Positions 15,359 to 23,100 of a DNA stretch of 33,168 nt are shown here, piece by piece (position 1 is the first letter of the stretch; each line of letters begins with the position of its first letter). Source of the stretch: a virus. The notes under the pieces are model-generated. The model was not told the DNA's origin, searched no databases, and saw nothing but the letters and a program-made list of their open reading frames with translations. The stretch covers positions 1 through 33,168 of IMG/VR virus record IMGVR_UViG_3300020195_000108, one strand, 5' to 3'. The translations under genes and the position numbers were made by a program.

Positions 15359-15760
15359 ATGGCATACGCAGTCAACAACCTCGTTTCGGCAGCCACCACG
15401 CGCGGCCCCTCGCTTCGGGTCATCCCGATCTCGATCCACCCGAAGACCCTCGCCAACGTCGCAGCGGCTCCGCTCTATCCGACGCTGACGCCGATGGCGT
15501 TCAACACGGCCACGGGCTTCTGGGTTGTCTGGGCTACCGGCGGCGCGAACGGCACGGGCTCGATCGGCGGCTTCCTCGCGGAACCGACGCAGACGGACGC
15601 CGTGGGCGAAGTGCTCGCCAACATGCTCATGGAAGCCAAGATCCACGCTGGGGACATCCCCACGCCTGCGGGTCAAACGCTCGCCAACCTTCGAATCGCT
15701 CTCCGAGTGGGGATGCGCGCTCTCGGCTTCGACATCAGCGGCCTCGATGATGTCCACTAA
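15359..15760 (+). CDS. Probable head decoration protein
   Basis: The 133-residue product is encoded 4 bases after the protease/scaffold gene and just before the major capsid gene, the place of gpD in lambda. The central GFWVVWATGGANGTGSIGGF then EVLANMLMEAKIHAGDI resembles the decoration-protein pattern: a glycine-rich beta segment that gives way to a late region of the form GxVLxxxLxxxxxHxxDI. It probably trims the outer capsid surface at the threefold axes. No signal peptide or metal site is present. Position supports the call more than the motif does; a small structural protein of another type is possible. Confidence 0.55.
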   Translation: MAYAVNNLVSAATTRGPSLRVIPISIHPKTLANVAAAPLYPTLTPMAFNTATGFWVVWATGGANGTGSIGGFLAEPTQTDAVGEVLANMLMEAKIHAGDIPTPAGQTLANLRIALRVGMRALGFDISGLDDVH

Positions 15761-15791
15761 CCGCACACCCAACTAGGAAACAACAACCAAC

Positions 15792-16847
15792 ATGGCACTC
15801 CCTGTTCCGGCAACGACCTGGACCTCGATGACCTCGGCGGTCAACTTGATGAAGCCGCCGGGGAGGTTCGTTACGAACCTCCTCAACATCTCCGAGGAGA
15901 TCCTCTCCACCGAAACCATCGAGATCGGCACCTACCGCTCGGAGCGCGACGTTGCGCCCTTCGTGCGCGTCCATGCCGAGGCCGAGATGGTCAAAGGTCT
16001 GGGCGAGGAGCTGTACGTCGTCCAGGCTCCCAACATCCGCATCAAGCGGCCCTTCCGCCCGAGCGAACTCCTCTGGGGTCGCCGCGTGGATTCGGTCATC
16101 TACCCGACCTCCAGTCAGGTGACTTCTGCGGTCGAGCGGCACATCGCCAAAGATCTCCAGCACATGGAGAACATGATCGTCAACGCCGAGGAGTGGATGG
16201 CCGCGATGGCCCTTCGCGGCTCGATCACCTACTCGGTCAAGGACCAAGAGGTGTTCACGATCACGTTCCCGCGCGCTGGCTCGCACTCGATTACGCCTGC
16301 GATCTTCTGGGACGACGCCACGCCCGCCAGCATCACTGCGATCACCTCCATCCGCTCGATCCTCGCCCTCGTGGCCGAGGACGTGGGCATGGGCGTCACC
16401 GATGCGATCCTGGGCAGCGAGGCAGCGGCGCAGTTCGTGAAGCTGCCCGAGCTGCTGGCGACGATCAAGACGGACTCCGGCATCACGGCTGGTAACGTCG
16501 ATCTGACCCAGAAGTACCGTGCTGACGGCGCGATCTTCCTGGCGCGCTGGCTCGGCATCAACTGGTGGGAGTACCCGCGCAGTCTGATGATCGACGGCGT
16601 TGCGACGGCCCTGATTCGTCCCAAGTACGTCGAGTTCATCTCGGCTGGCTCGGGCCAGTGGACTCGCTACTACGGTGCGATCCCCGACATGGACGCCCTC
16701 GAAGGTCGTCGCATGGCAGCGAAGCGTTTCGCGAAGAGCTGGAAGCAGCCCGACCCGAGCGCCCTGATCGCCCTCCTCCACAGCCGTCCCCTGGTTGTGA
16801 ACCGTGTTCCTGACAGCACCGTGTCCTTCAAGGCCGTCTCGGGCTGA
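15792..16847 (+). CDS. Major capsid protein, lambda gpE-like
   Basis: The 351-residue protein has the gpE-family layout: an early LMKPPGRFVTNLLN, then ILSTETIEIGTYRSERDVAPFV, and a long helix with KDLQHMENMIVNAEEWMAA. It forms the HK97-fold shell. The start follows AGGAAA at 15775-15780 with an A/C-rich spacer of 11 bases; the CCAACATGGCAC around the start is identical at the tail chaperone gene. It is about the usual length for this family (340-350). A protease, a scaffold candidate and a decoration protein precede it in the standard order. Confidence 0.9.
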   Translation: MALPVPATTWTSMTSAVNLMKPPGRFVTNLLNISEEILSTETIEIGTYRSERDVAPFVRVHAEAEMVKGLGEELYVVQAPNIRIKRPFRPSELLWGRRVDSVIYPTSSQVTSAVERHIAKDLQHMENMIVNAEEWMAAMALRGSITYSVKDQEVFTITFPRAGSHSITPAIFWDDATPASITAITSIRSILALVAEDVGMGVTDAILGSEAAAQFVKLPELLATIKTDSGITAGNVDLTQKYRADGAIFLARWLGINWWEYPRSLMIDGVATALIRPKYVEFISAGSGQWTRYYGAIPDMDALEGRRMAAKRFAKSWKQPDPSALIALLHSRPLVVNRVPDSTVSFKAVSG

Positions 16848-16860
16848 TTGGCTAGATCCC

Positions 16861-17295
16861 ATGCAACACCGCCTCTCTCGATACGAAACCCTGATGCTCC
16901 CGAACGGGCAACCGCTCAAGGGCGGCTCGATCCTCTCAGACGAACTCGTCAAGATCATCGGGCCGAAGAACGTCGAAGATCACGTCCGCAACGGACTCCT
17001 CATCCCGCTCGGAAGCGAGCGAGACACCGAGCAGAACGACACTGGCGTTGATCCCAATCTCAAACCCATCAAGTCAGAAGTCACGGACGACGGACGCACT
17101 CTGCGTACCTTCGACAAGCCCGGAACCCCGAAGCCTCAGCAACCGAAGGGTCGCTGGAACTACGATCCGAAGTTCCTCAAGGGCAAGAGCCTTGAAGACC
17201 TCAACCGTCACGTCATCGAGATCGATCACACGATCGTTCCGTTCCAAACGAAGGAAGAAGCAATCGCTCAACTGAGCACTGACTTCCGAAGCTGA
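16861..17295 (+). CDS. Head-region protein of unknown function
   Basis: ATG 16861 gives 144 residues, 13 bases after the capsid gene; the frame is open upstream but overlaps capsid coding. The N-terminal third contains ILSDELVKIIGPKNVEDHVR and GLLIPLG, looking like a small helical domain. A Pro/Lys/Thr-rich linker follows, and then a short helical C-terminus. Its place is that of lambda gpFI, between the capsid protein and the connectors, but no sequence similarity to FI is claimed. It could help packaging or head completion. The ribosome site is weak, so translation may be coupled to the capsid gene. Confidence 0.6.
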   Translation: MQHRLSRYETLMLPNGQPLKGGSILSDELVKIIGPKNVEDHVRNGLLIPLGSERDTEQNDTGVDPNLKPIKSEVTDDGRTLRTFDKPGTPKPQQPKGRWNYDPKFLKGKSLEDLNRHVIEIDHTIVPFQTKEEAIAQLSTDFRS

Positions 17296-17296
17296 C

Positions 17297-17848
17297 ATGG
17301 CGATTCTCCCCCTCTTCAACGCGACCGTCGAATCGGTGAAGGCACGCCTGCGTTTGCAGGGTGTTGCCGCCACCGATCCGGGGCAACCGTTGATCGAGGG
17401 GGCGGTCCAAGCCGTGCGAGTGGGCTTCTACCGGCAGATCGAGCAGGCGCAGATCAACGTGCTCCTGTCCTATTCGTCGGTAGAAAACCCCACCAACGAG
17501 CAGGAGGTGCTGCGCCAGCTCGCGGAAGTGACCGAGCTGAAGTGGATCCGCTACGAGCTGATGCGCTCGATGCCGATGCTCTTCATGGACTCGGCTGCTG
17601 GTACGCAGCAAGCCTGGAACGACGAAGGGATCTTCCGTGGCATGGGCGTAGCCGAGCGCGACGCGGAGCTGAAGCGCCTGTGGAGCGAGATCGTGCAGTC
17701 GCTCTCGCTTCTGACCGCTGACGAGACGATCCCCGACGAGACGACCATGCGGGTCGATGTTTTCGTCCCCGACTCCGCGCCGATGCGCCCGTTCGGCAGC
17801 CTCATGTTCGGCAGTCCTTGGTACACGGGGATCACGTCGCCGTGGTAG
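17297..17848 (+). CDS. Probable head-tail connector (adaptor) protein
   Basis: The 183-residue product begins MAILPLFNATVESVKARLRL, then a helix LIEGAVQAVRVGFYRQIEQA and a further helical block, the alpha-rich form of gp6/gp15-like adaptors that sit below the portal. The order after the capsid gene and before the tail tube fits. The C-terminus is short and hydrophobic. It overlaps the next gene: GTG 17842 lies within its final codons. No catalytic motif is seen. The name connector is inferred from shape, helical content and position. Confidence 0.5.
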   Translation: MAILPLFNATVESVKARLRLQGVAATDPGQPLIEGAVQAVRVGFYRQIEQAQINVLLSYSSVENPTNEQEVLRQLAEVTELKWIRYELMRSMPMLFMDSAAGTQQAWNDEGIFRGMGVAERDAELKRLWSEIVQSLSLLTADETIPDETTMRVDVFVPDSAPMRPFGSLMFGSPWYTGITSPW

Positions 17849-18240
17849 AGACAGCCGATGTCTACGAGGCGCTCTTGGTTTTCTTCCAGACTGCGACCTA
17901 CCCCGGCGTCACCTACGATCCGGCCACGCGCGAGCGCCTTGTTGGCGCTGTCGTCCTGCCCGGCTCGATCGAACTCAACGAACTGTCCTCTGACTTCGCC
18001 CCTGCGAGAAACCACAGGGATGATCTCAGGGACCACTCAGGATGGCTTTGGAGTGCGATCCTTACCTTCGGTGTGGAAGTGGACTTTTCAACGGTGCGTA
18101 AAGCACTTCAGAAAGTCATCCACATCAACAAGGGACGAATCGCGATCCAAAGGATCCGATACACTCACCCGCCTCGACAAGACCCTAATACTGGATCCAG
18201 AGCAGAGTTCGTGTTGAACGTGCTCGTCCAACCTCTGTAG
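17842..18240 (+). CDS. Probable tail terminator or neck protein
   Basis: The frame is open from TTG 17818, but GTG 17842 is favoured because it overlaps the upstream stop by a few bases in the style of this genome. The product is about 132 residues, beginning VETADVYEALLVFFQTA, with beta strands such as LWSAILTFGVEVDF and a C-terminal strand EFVLNVLVQPL. An alpha/beta sandwich of this size between connector and tail tube is the usual place for tail-terminator or head-tail joining proteins (lambda U, HK97 gp10). No defining motif is present. Confidence 0.5.
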   Translation: MVETADVYEALLVFFQTATYPGVTYDPATRERLVGAVVLPGSIELNELSSDFAPARNHRDDLRDHSGWLWSAILTFGVEVDFSTVRKALQKVIHINKGRIAIQRIRYTHPPRQDPNTGSRAEFVLNVLVQPL

Positions 18241-18253
18241 GAGCTGACCAACC

Positions 18254-19114
18254 ATGCCCGGACTCTCAAGTGGACGAAACGACCCCCGCGACCACATCCT
18301 CGGTCGGGGGGTGCTCTACTTCTCTCAGCACGACATCAACAGCCATCCGACTTCGTATCGAGACCTCGGCAACGCCACGGCGTTCTCGATCACGATGGAC
18401 GCGACGGACCTGGAGCACTTCAGTTCTCGTCGGGGCCTCGCTCTGGCTGACCGCAAGGTCCAACTGACCAAGAGCGCCAACCTCGCGTTCACGCTCGATG
18501 AGTGGAACTCCGACAACATCGCGCTCTGGATGTCGGGCGCGATCTCGTCAGTCTCGGGCTACAGCGGCGTAGCCGTCGCCGCAGCCCTCAACGGCAACAC
18601 GACCGCGAACCCGTCTGTCGGTCGTTGGTACGACCTCGTGAAGACCATTGCCTCGCCTTTCCCTGCCACCCCGTTCGATGACCGCATCTACGACCTCGGC
18701 GTTGTCACCGTCACCTCCACCACTCCGGCTACCTCAGTCGAGGGAACCACCTATCTCGTTGACTACAAGATGGGTCGTATCATGTTCCTGGAGACAACGG
18801 TTCTCACGGGCATTGCCGTCGCTGCGAACGTTGCTGGCGTGGCTCCGTACACCGAAGTCCAGATGTACCAGGGTGTCAACCTCACGGGCAGCCTGAAGTT
18901 CATCCAGGTCAACCCCGCCAACTCCGATCAGCTCATGGAGTACGAGATCCACTCGACGCAGCTCATCTCGACTGGCGAGGCGCAGCTCATCGGAGACGGT
19001 TGGTCCGAGATGCAGTTCACTGGCGGCATCTCGAAGAATCCGGCGCAGTCCGCGGCAAGCCCGTACCTGACCGTCCGCACCTTCCCGCGTGCCCAAGGCT
19101 CCGTGGCTGACTGA
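18254..19114 (+). CDS. Major tail tube protein
   Basis: The 286-residue protein forms the hexameric tail tube. The start region reads GRGVLYFSQHDINSHPTSYR then DLGNATAFSITMDATDLEHF followed by SSRRG, a pattern I recognise from siphophage tube proteins (LYF...RDxGN...F.I.....LEHxSSR). A hydrophobic beta-rich middle follows. A ribosome site of GGAG lies at 18240-18243 with a 10-base A/C-rich spacer. A long hairpin follows within 40 bases of the stop and may lower expression of downstream tail genes, which are needed in far fewer copies. Confidence 0.85.
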   Translation: MPGLSSGRNDPRDHILGRGVLYFSQHDINSHPTSYRDLGNATAFSITMDATDLEHFSSRRGLALADRKVQLTKSANLAFTLDEWNSDNIALWMSGAISSVSGYSGVAVAAALNGNTTANPSVGRWYDLVKTIASPFPATPFDDRIYDLGVVTVTSTTPATSVEGTTYLVDYKMGRIMFLETTVLTGIAVAANVAGVAPYTEVQMYQGVNLTGSLKFIQVNPANSDQLMEYEIHSTQLISTGEAQLIGDGWSEMQFTGGISKNPAQSAASPYLTVRTFPRAQGSVAD

Positions 19115-19147
19115 TCCTCTCTAACGACTCCGGTTGTGGTAGGCTCC

Positions 19148-19177
19148 AGGGCCGGGTGGGACTCCTCACTCGGCCCT
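19148..19177 (+). terminator. Hairpin after the tail tube gene (possible attenuator)
   Basis: An 11-bp stem with one G-U pair (19148-19158 with 19167-19177) and an 8-base loop lies in the 91-bp gap between tail tube and tail chaperone. No U-run follows, so it may be a partial terminator or an RNA-stability element that favours the abundant tube protein. The chaperone ribosome site AAGGAG (19188-19193) lies shortly after it. Confidence 0.55.
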
Positions 19178-19205
19178 CTGCATACCCAAGGAGACACACA
19201 CCAAC

Positions 19206-19844
19206 ATGGCACGAAGTCTAGCATTCCTGAAAAGCAAGCCGACACCCGTTACGGTCAACGGGGAGATCATCAACTTCTATCCTCTGAGCCTCAACGCAGT
19301 CCATCTCCTGAAGGGATTCGTCGGCCCGGTATCTGGCGCGATCAGCACCCTCTTCGCCAAGACCGACACCGACACTGGCAGGCAGTTCGATGAGTTCGCC
19401 AGCAAGGAAGAGGGGATGGCTTCGAGCAAGACGAAGATCGAACCCGTCTCGGTTGACATGGCACGCTTCCGCAGCCAACAGCGCGAGGCAGCCATCAAGA
19501 CCCTGATGGACACGCTGACCGATCCTGGTCGTCACAGGGAACTCATGCTCATCATCACGGACTCGATGCGCGACGAGTTCCCGGTGAAGCCGAACGACAA
19601 CCAGCTCGCGGACTTCATGCTGAACACGGATGTCCCGTCCGCGATCGAACTCTTCAAGGGCGTGCTCAAGGCCAACGGAGGGCTCTTTGACCCTTTGGTG
19701 TCGAGGGTGACGGAGGCCATGAAGGACCAGACCTCGCCGCCGTCGCCGCTGCTTCAATTCCCGGACTCCCAAAGCCGAGCCGAAACGGCAGGCACAAACC
19801 AAAGCCGAAGCGGGAACACCGAACCCCAGAGCAACGCGAGCTAG
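19206..19844 (+). CDS. Tail assembly chaperone, short form (gpG-like)
   Basis: This 212-residue product lies between the tube and tape measure genes and would coat the tape measure during tail assembly. The first part (SKPTPVTVNGEIINFYPLSL) is the beta-rich beginning usual for these chaperones. From about residue 165 it is a low-complexity Ser/Pro/Gln tail. Base 19206 has AAGGAG 12 bases upstream. Within it, a CCCTTTG heptamer (19691-19697) would shift a fraction of ribosomes by -1 into the downstream frame. The unshifted product ends at TAG 19842-19844. Confidence 0.75.
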   Translation: MARSLAFLKSKPTPVTVNGEIINFYPLSLNAVHLLKGFVGPVSGAISTLFAKTDTDTGRQFDEFASKEEGMASSKTKIEPVSVDMARFRSQQREAAIKTLMDTLTDPGRHRELMLIITDSMRDEFPVKPNDNQLADFMLNTDVPSAIELFKGVLKANGGLFDPLVSRVTEAMKDQTSPPSPLLQFPDSQSRAETAGTNQSRSGNTEPQSNAS

Positions 19845-20122
19845 AATACTGGCGGTCACTTCAGTCAGCGATCGTCTACGCAGTAACGAAAGGATTCCAA
19901 CTCGATACCTTGATGGCGATGGACCTCCCGAGCTTCAACAGCCTCCTGAGCACGATCCACAAGGTAACCGTGGCCGAGGCAAGCCGAGACGCTTGGACCT
20001 CTCTCATCGCTGCGGCGGTCGATCAGAAGGCAATGAAGTCACACATCAAACAGATTGTTGGACCTGAACAAGTGGCTGACGGTGCTGAAGTGGCTGCGAA
20101 ACTGAACGAGATGGGCAAATGA
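19206..20122 (+). CDS. Tail assembly chaperone, long form by -1 frameshift (gpGT-like)
   Basis: Zero-frame reading to 19697 (164 codons) followed by the -1 frame from 19697 to TGA 20120-20122 gives about 305 residues. The -1 frame has no stop after TGA 19688-19690, is Pro/Arg/Lys rich at first, and then has a well-formed helical segment RTPEQRELEYWRSLQSAIVY followed by a domain ending AAKLNEMGK. No start codon with a convincing ribosome site explains that frame; a TTG at 19910 would drop the clearly coding upstream part. Lambda G/GT and most long-tailed phages use this layout. The tape measure start overlaps its stop. Confidence 0.75.
19691..19697 (+). promoter_or_regulatory. Slippery heptamer for -1 frameshift
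   Basis: The heptamer C CCT TTG is aligned to the chaperone frame, so tRNAs on CCT and TTG can re-pair with CCC and TTT. It follows the X XXY YYZ rule and begins on the first base after the -1 frame's last stop (19688-19690), which is the earliest place where shifting could give the long product. A short CGAGG/CCTCG stem (19702-19706 with 19732-19736) may lie downstream. Confidence 0.7.
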
Positions 20123-23100
20123 CAAGCGGCGGGTTTGAATACATCATCGAGATTCGCGACCAGTTCGCGAAGCCGATCGCTGAGTTCCAAGCCGCCATTG
20201 CAGAAGCCAAGAAGACAGTAGCCGCGCTCAAGAAGGAACTGGGCGGCCTTGGTGACGCTTCGAAGGAAGCCAAGGCCGCTCTCGGCGGCAACGCGACGGA
20301 GATCAAGGCCGCTACCAAGGCGCAAGAGGACTACGCCGCTGCCATCGGGAAGGCGACTGCCAAGCAGCGCGCCCAGATGACCGAGGACCAGAGGGTCGAG
20401 GACTCCCTCAGCAAGAAGATCGAGCGACGCGCACACGCTGCCCGAGTAGAGGAGCAGGCAGCCGAACAGGGCATCAGCCTCTCCAAGAAGCGCGTCGTCG
20501 CCGCCAAGGAAGAGGCGACGGTCGAGGATCGGGTCAACGCGATCATCGCGCGCCGGGCGGAGCTAGAGGAGACCAACGCCGCGCTGCGCGGGCGCGGCTT
20601 CGATCCCAAGGGCGCGGACACTCGCCAGCGGGTCGAGGAGATCATTGCCGCACGGAAGGACCTCCAGGACACCAACACCGAGCTGCGTAGCCGTGGGGTC
20701 GATGCCAAAGGCGCGACCACCGAGGCGCGCGTCAACGAGATCCTCGCACGTCGGAACGAGCTGCTCGCGCAGAACAACCTGCTGGAGCAGAGGGGATTCG
20801 ATCCGAGAGGCAACGCGCTTCTCTCCGAGAAGGCGACGATCCAGAAGCGGATCAACGACATCATCGCTCGGCAGGCCCAGCTCCTAGCAGTCAATGCTGG
20901 TCTCAAGGCACAGGGGTTCGACCCTCGTGGCAACGCACTTCTCTCTGAAGCTGGGACGATCCAGAAGCGCGTCAACGACATCATCGCCCGACAGAACCAA
21001 CTTCTTGCGGTCAATGAGCGCCTGAAGCGGCAGGGATTCGACCCGCGCGGGAATGCGCTCCTCTCCGAAGAAGCGACGATCCAGAAGAGGATCAACGACA
21101 TCATCGCGCGGCAGACCAAACTGCGTGCGATCAACGCTGGGCTCAAGGCGCAGGGACTCAATCCGCAGGGCAACAAGTTCCTGACGTCCCAGGAGATAGG
21201 TGCCGATCAAGCCGCTGCCAAGTTCCGGAGCCTCCAGATCCGGAAGTTCCGCCAAGAAGCCGAGAGGGCCAACCCGGCGCTGGCGCAACTGCGTCGCGAC
21301 CTGGGCTTGACCGAATCGGCTGCCAACCGCATCAGCTTCACCTTCCGTCGCCTCTTCGGGATCATGGCCGCGTTCACCGTGGCACGGCTGGCATTCGCGA
21401 AGCTCAAGGAAGCGATCGCCAGCTCGGTCGCGTTCAACGCCACGATCGAGACCTCAGCCCTGGGCATCGCTTCCCTGGTAGCCGCCACGGGGCAGATCCG
21501 AACCGCCACGGGGCGCGCGGCAGACGCTACCGAGGGTTGGGGGCTCGCCCAGGCAGAAGCGCGCAGGCAGCTCGTACTGCTCCGCAAGGATGCGCTGACG
21601 ACAGCAGCGACCTTCCCAGAACTCATCAGCGCGTTCCAGACCGCGATCGGTCCGGGTCTCTCTGCGGGCCTGAATCTCGACGAGGTACGGAAGTTCGCAT
21701 CCGTGATCTCGAAGGCGGCTTCGGCGCTGGGCGTGGAGCAAGTCCAGCTCGCAGAGGAGATCCGCTCGATCCTCCAGGGCACGATCACCAAGCGCAACAC
21801 CAGGATCGCCACTTCGCTTGGGATCTCGAACGATGACATCGCCCGAGCGAAGGAGATGGGCGTCCTGTTCGAGTTCCTGGAGACGCGCTTCCAGGCGTTC
21901 AACAAGGCGAGCGAGGACGGTGCCAAGACCTTCACGGTCCTGCTCTCGAACGCCAAGGATGCGATCTCGAACCTTCTGGGACTGAGCTTCACGGGGCTCT
22001 TCAACGAGCTGAAGACGTTCCTGACGGTCATCAACCGAAGCATCGTCAACATCGAAGATGCCTCGATCAATCCGGCGCTGGTGAAAGCGTTCTCGGCCAT
22101 CGGGGAAGTGCTGTCGCTGGCGGTCAGCGAGTCCACGAAGATCATCACCACGCTCTCGGCTGGTGGTGCGGAGAGCACCTTCGAGGGCATCGCGATCATC
22201 CTGAAAGGCGCAGTCATCCTCGCTTCAGACCTGATCCAAGGGATCCTGAAGGGCGCTCGCATCGCGGCAGCGATCCTCTCCCCGATCATCGCCGTGGCAC
22301 GCGCCATCGCAGACGTGCTCGGCCCTACGGTCAACCAGATCCTCATCTGGGGCGTGGCGCTGACGGTGGCGTTCAAGCTCGTGCTGGCTTCGACGATCGG
22401 CCTGTACGGCTATCTGGTGAAGTCGGTAGTCCAGCTCGGCCTGATGCAACTCCTCTCGCTGGGGCTTGCGCGCAACATCTCCGCTGCTGATGCCTCAGTC
22501 GGGAAGATGACCGCTGGTACGTTCACCCTGAGCACGTTGTGGACCGCGATTAGTGCGAAGATCGCAACCGCGTTTACCGCTGTCAAGGCGTTCCTCGCCG
22601 TCTGGGGGCTCACGCTCCTGGGTGTGGCTGCGATCGTCCTGGAGATCAAGCTGCTTGGGGACGAGCTGGAACGCGCGAGCGGCAAGACTGCCTCCCTCGG
22701 TGCGCTGCTAAAGGCGACGATCTATGGCGTAGGAGAAGTTATCCTGTTCGTCGGCAGGACCATCCTCGACTTCTTCGAGACATCCATCCGAACGGTTATC
22801 TCTCACATACTCTCGTTTCAGTTGTCTGTGGGCAAGCTGCTCTCCAGGCTTGCTGACATCGCAGGGAAGATTCCTGGAGGGGAAGTAGCGGCAGCCCTGC
22901 TAAAAGCCAGGATTGCTCAGGTGTCGAAAGCGTTCGAGGACTTCCAGACCAAGGTTGACGCGACCGATGGGTTCAGCGGCTTTGCTGACAGGGCCGATGA
23001 GAACTTCACGAGGGTCGGGCAACGTACCGTAGACTACTACTCGGAGCTGGCTGACGGAGAAGCCGAGGCAGCCGCACGGACGAACTTCTGGGACAACATC

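Noticed and set aside
15735-16958. 407-codon open frame on the minus strand
   Set aside because: Antisense to the major capsid gene, Arg/Asp/His-rich without motifs, and no ribosome site; a shadow.
19768-19774. CCCAAAG as the frameshift site
   Set aside because: In the chaperone frame the codons are TCC CAA AGC, so the heptamer is out of register for X XXY YYZ slippage; the in-register site is at 19691.
19910-20122. Separate 70-codon gene starting at TTG 19910
   Set aside because: The same frame is open and well-formed from 19691, with a coding segment upstream of 19910 and no good ribosome site; the frameshift model explains it better.
20533-21210. CRISPR-like array
   Set aside because: The 99/120-bp periodicity is in frame inside a coding region and encodes coiled-coil repeats; there are no short repeats with unique spacers.
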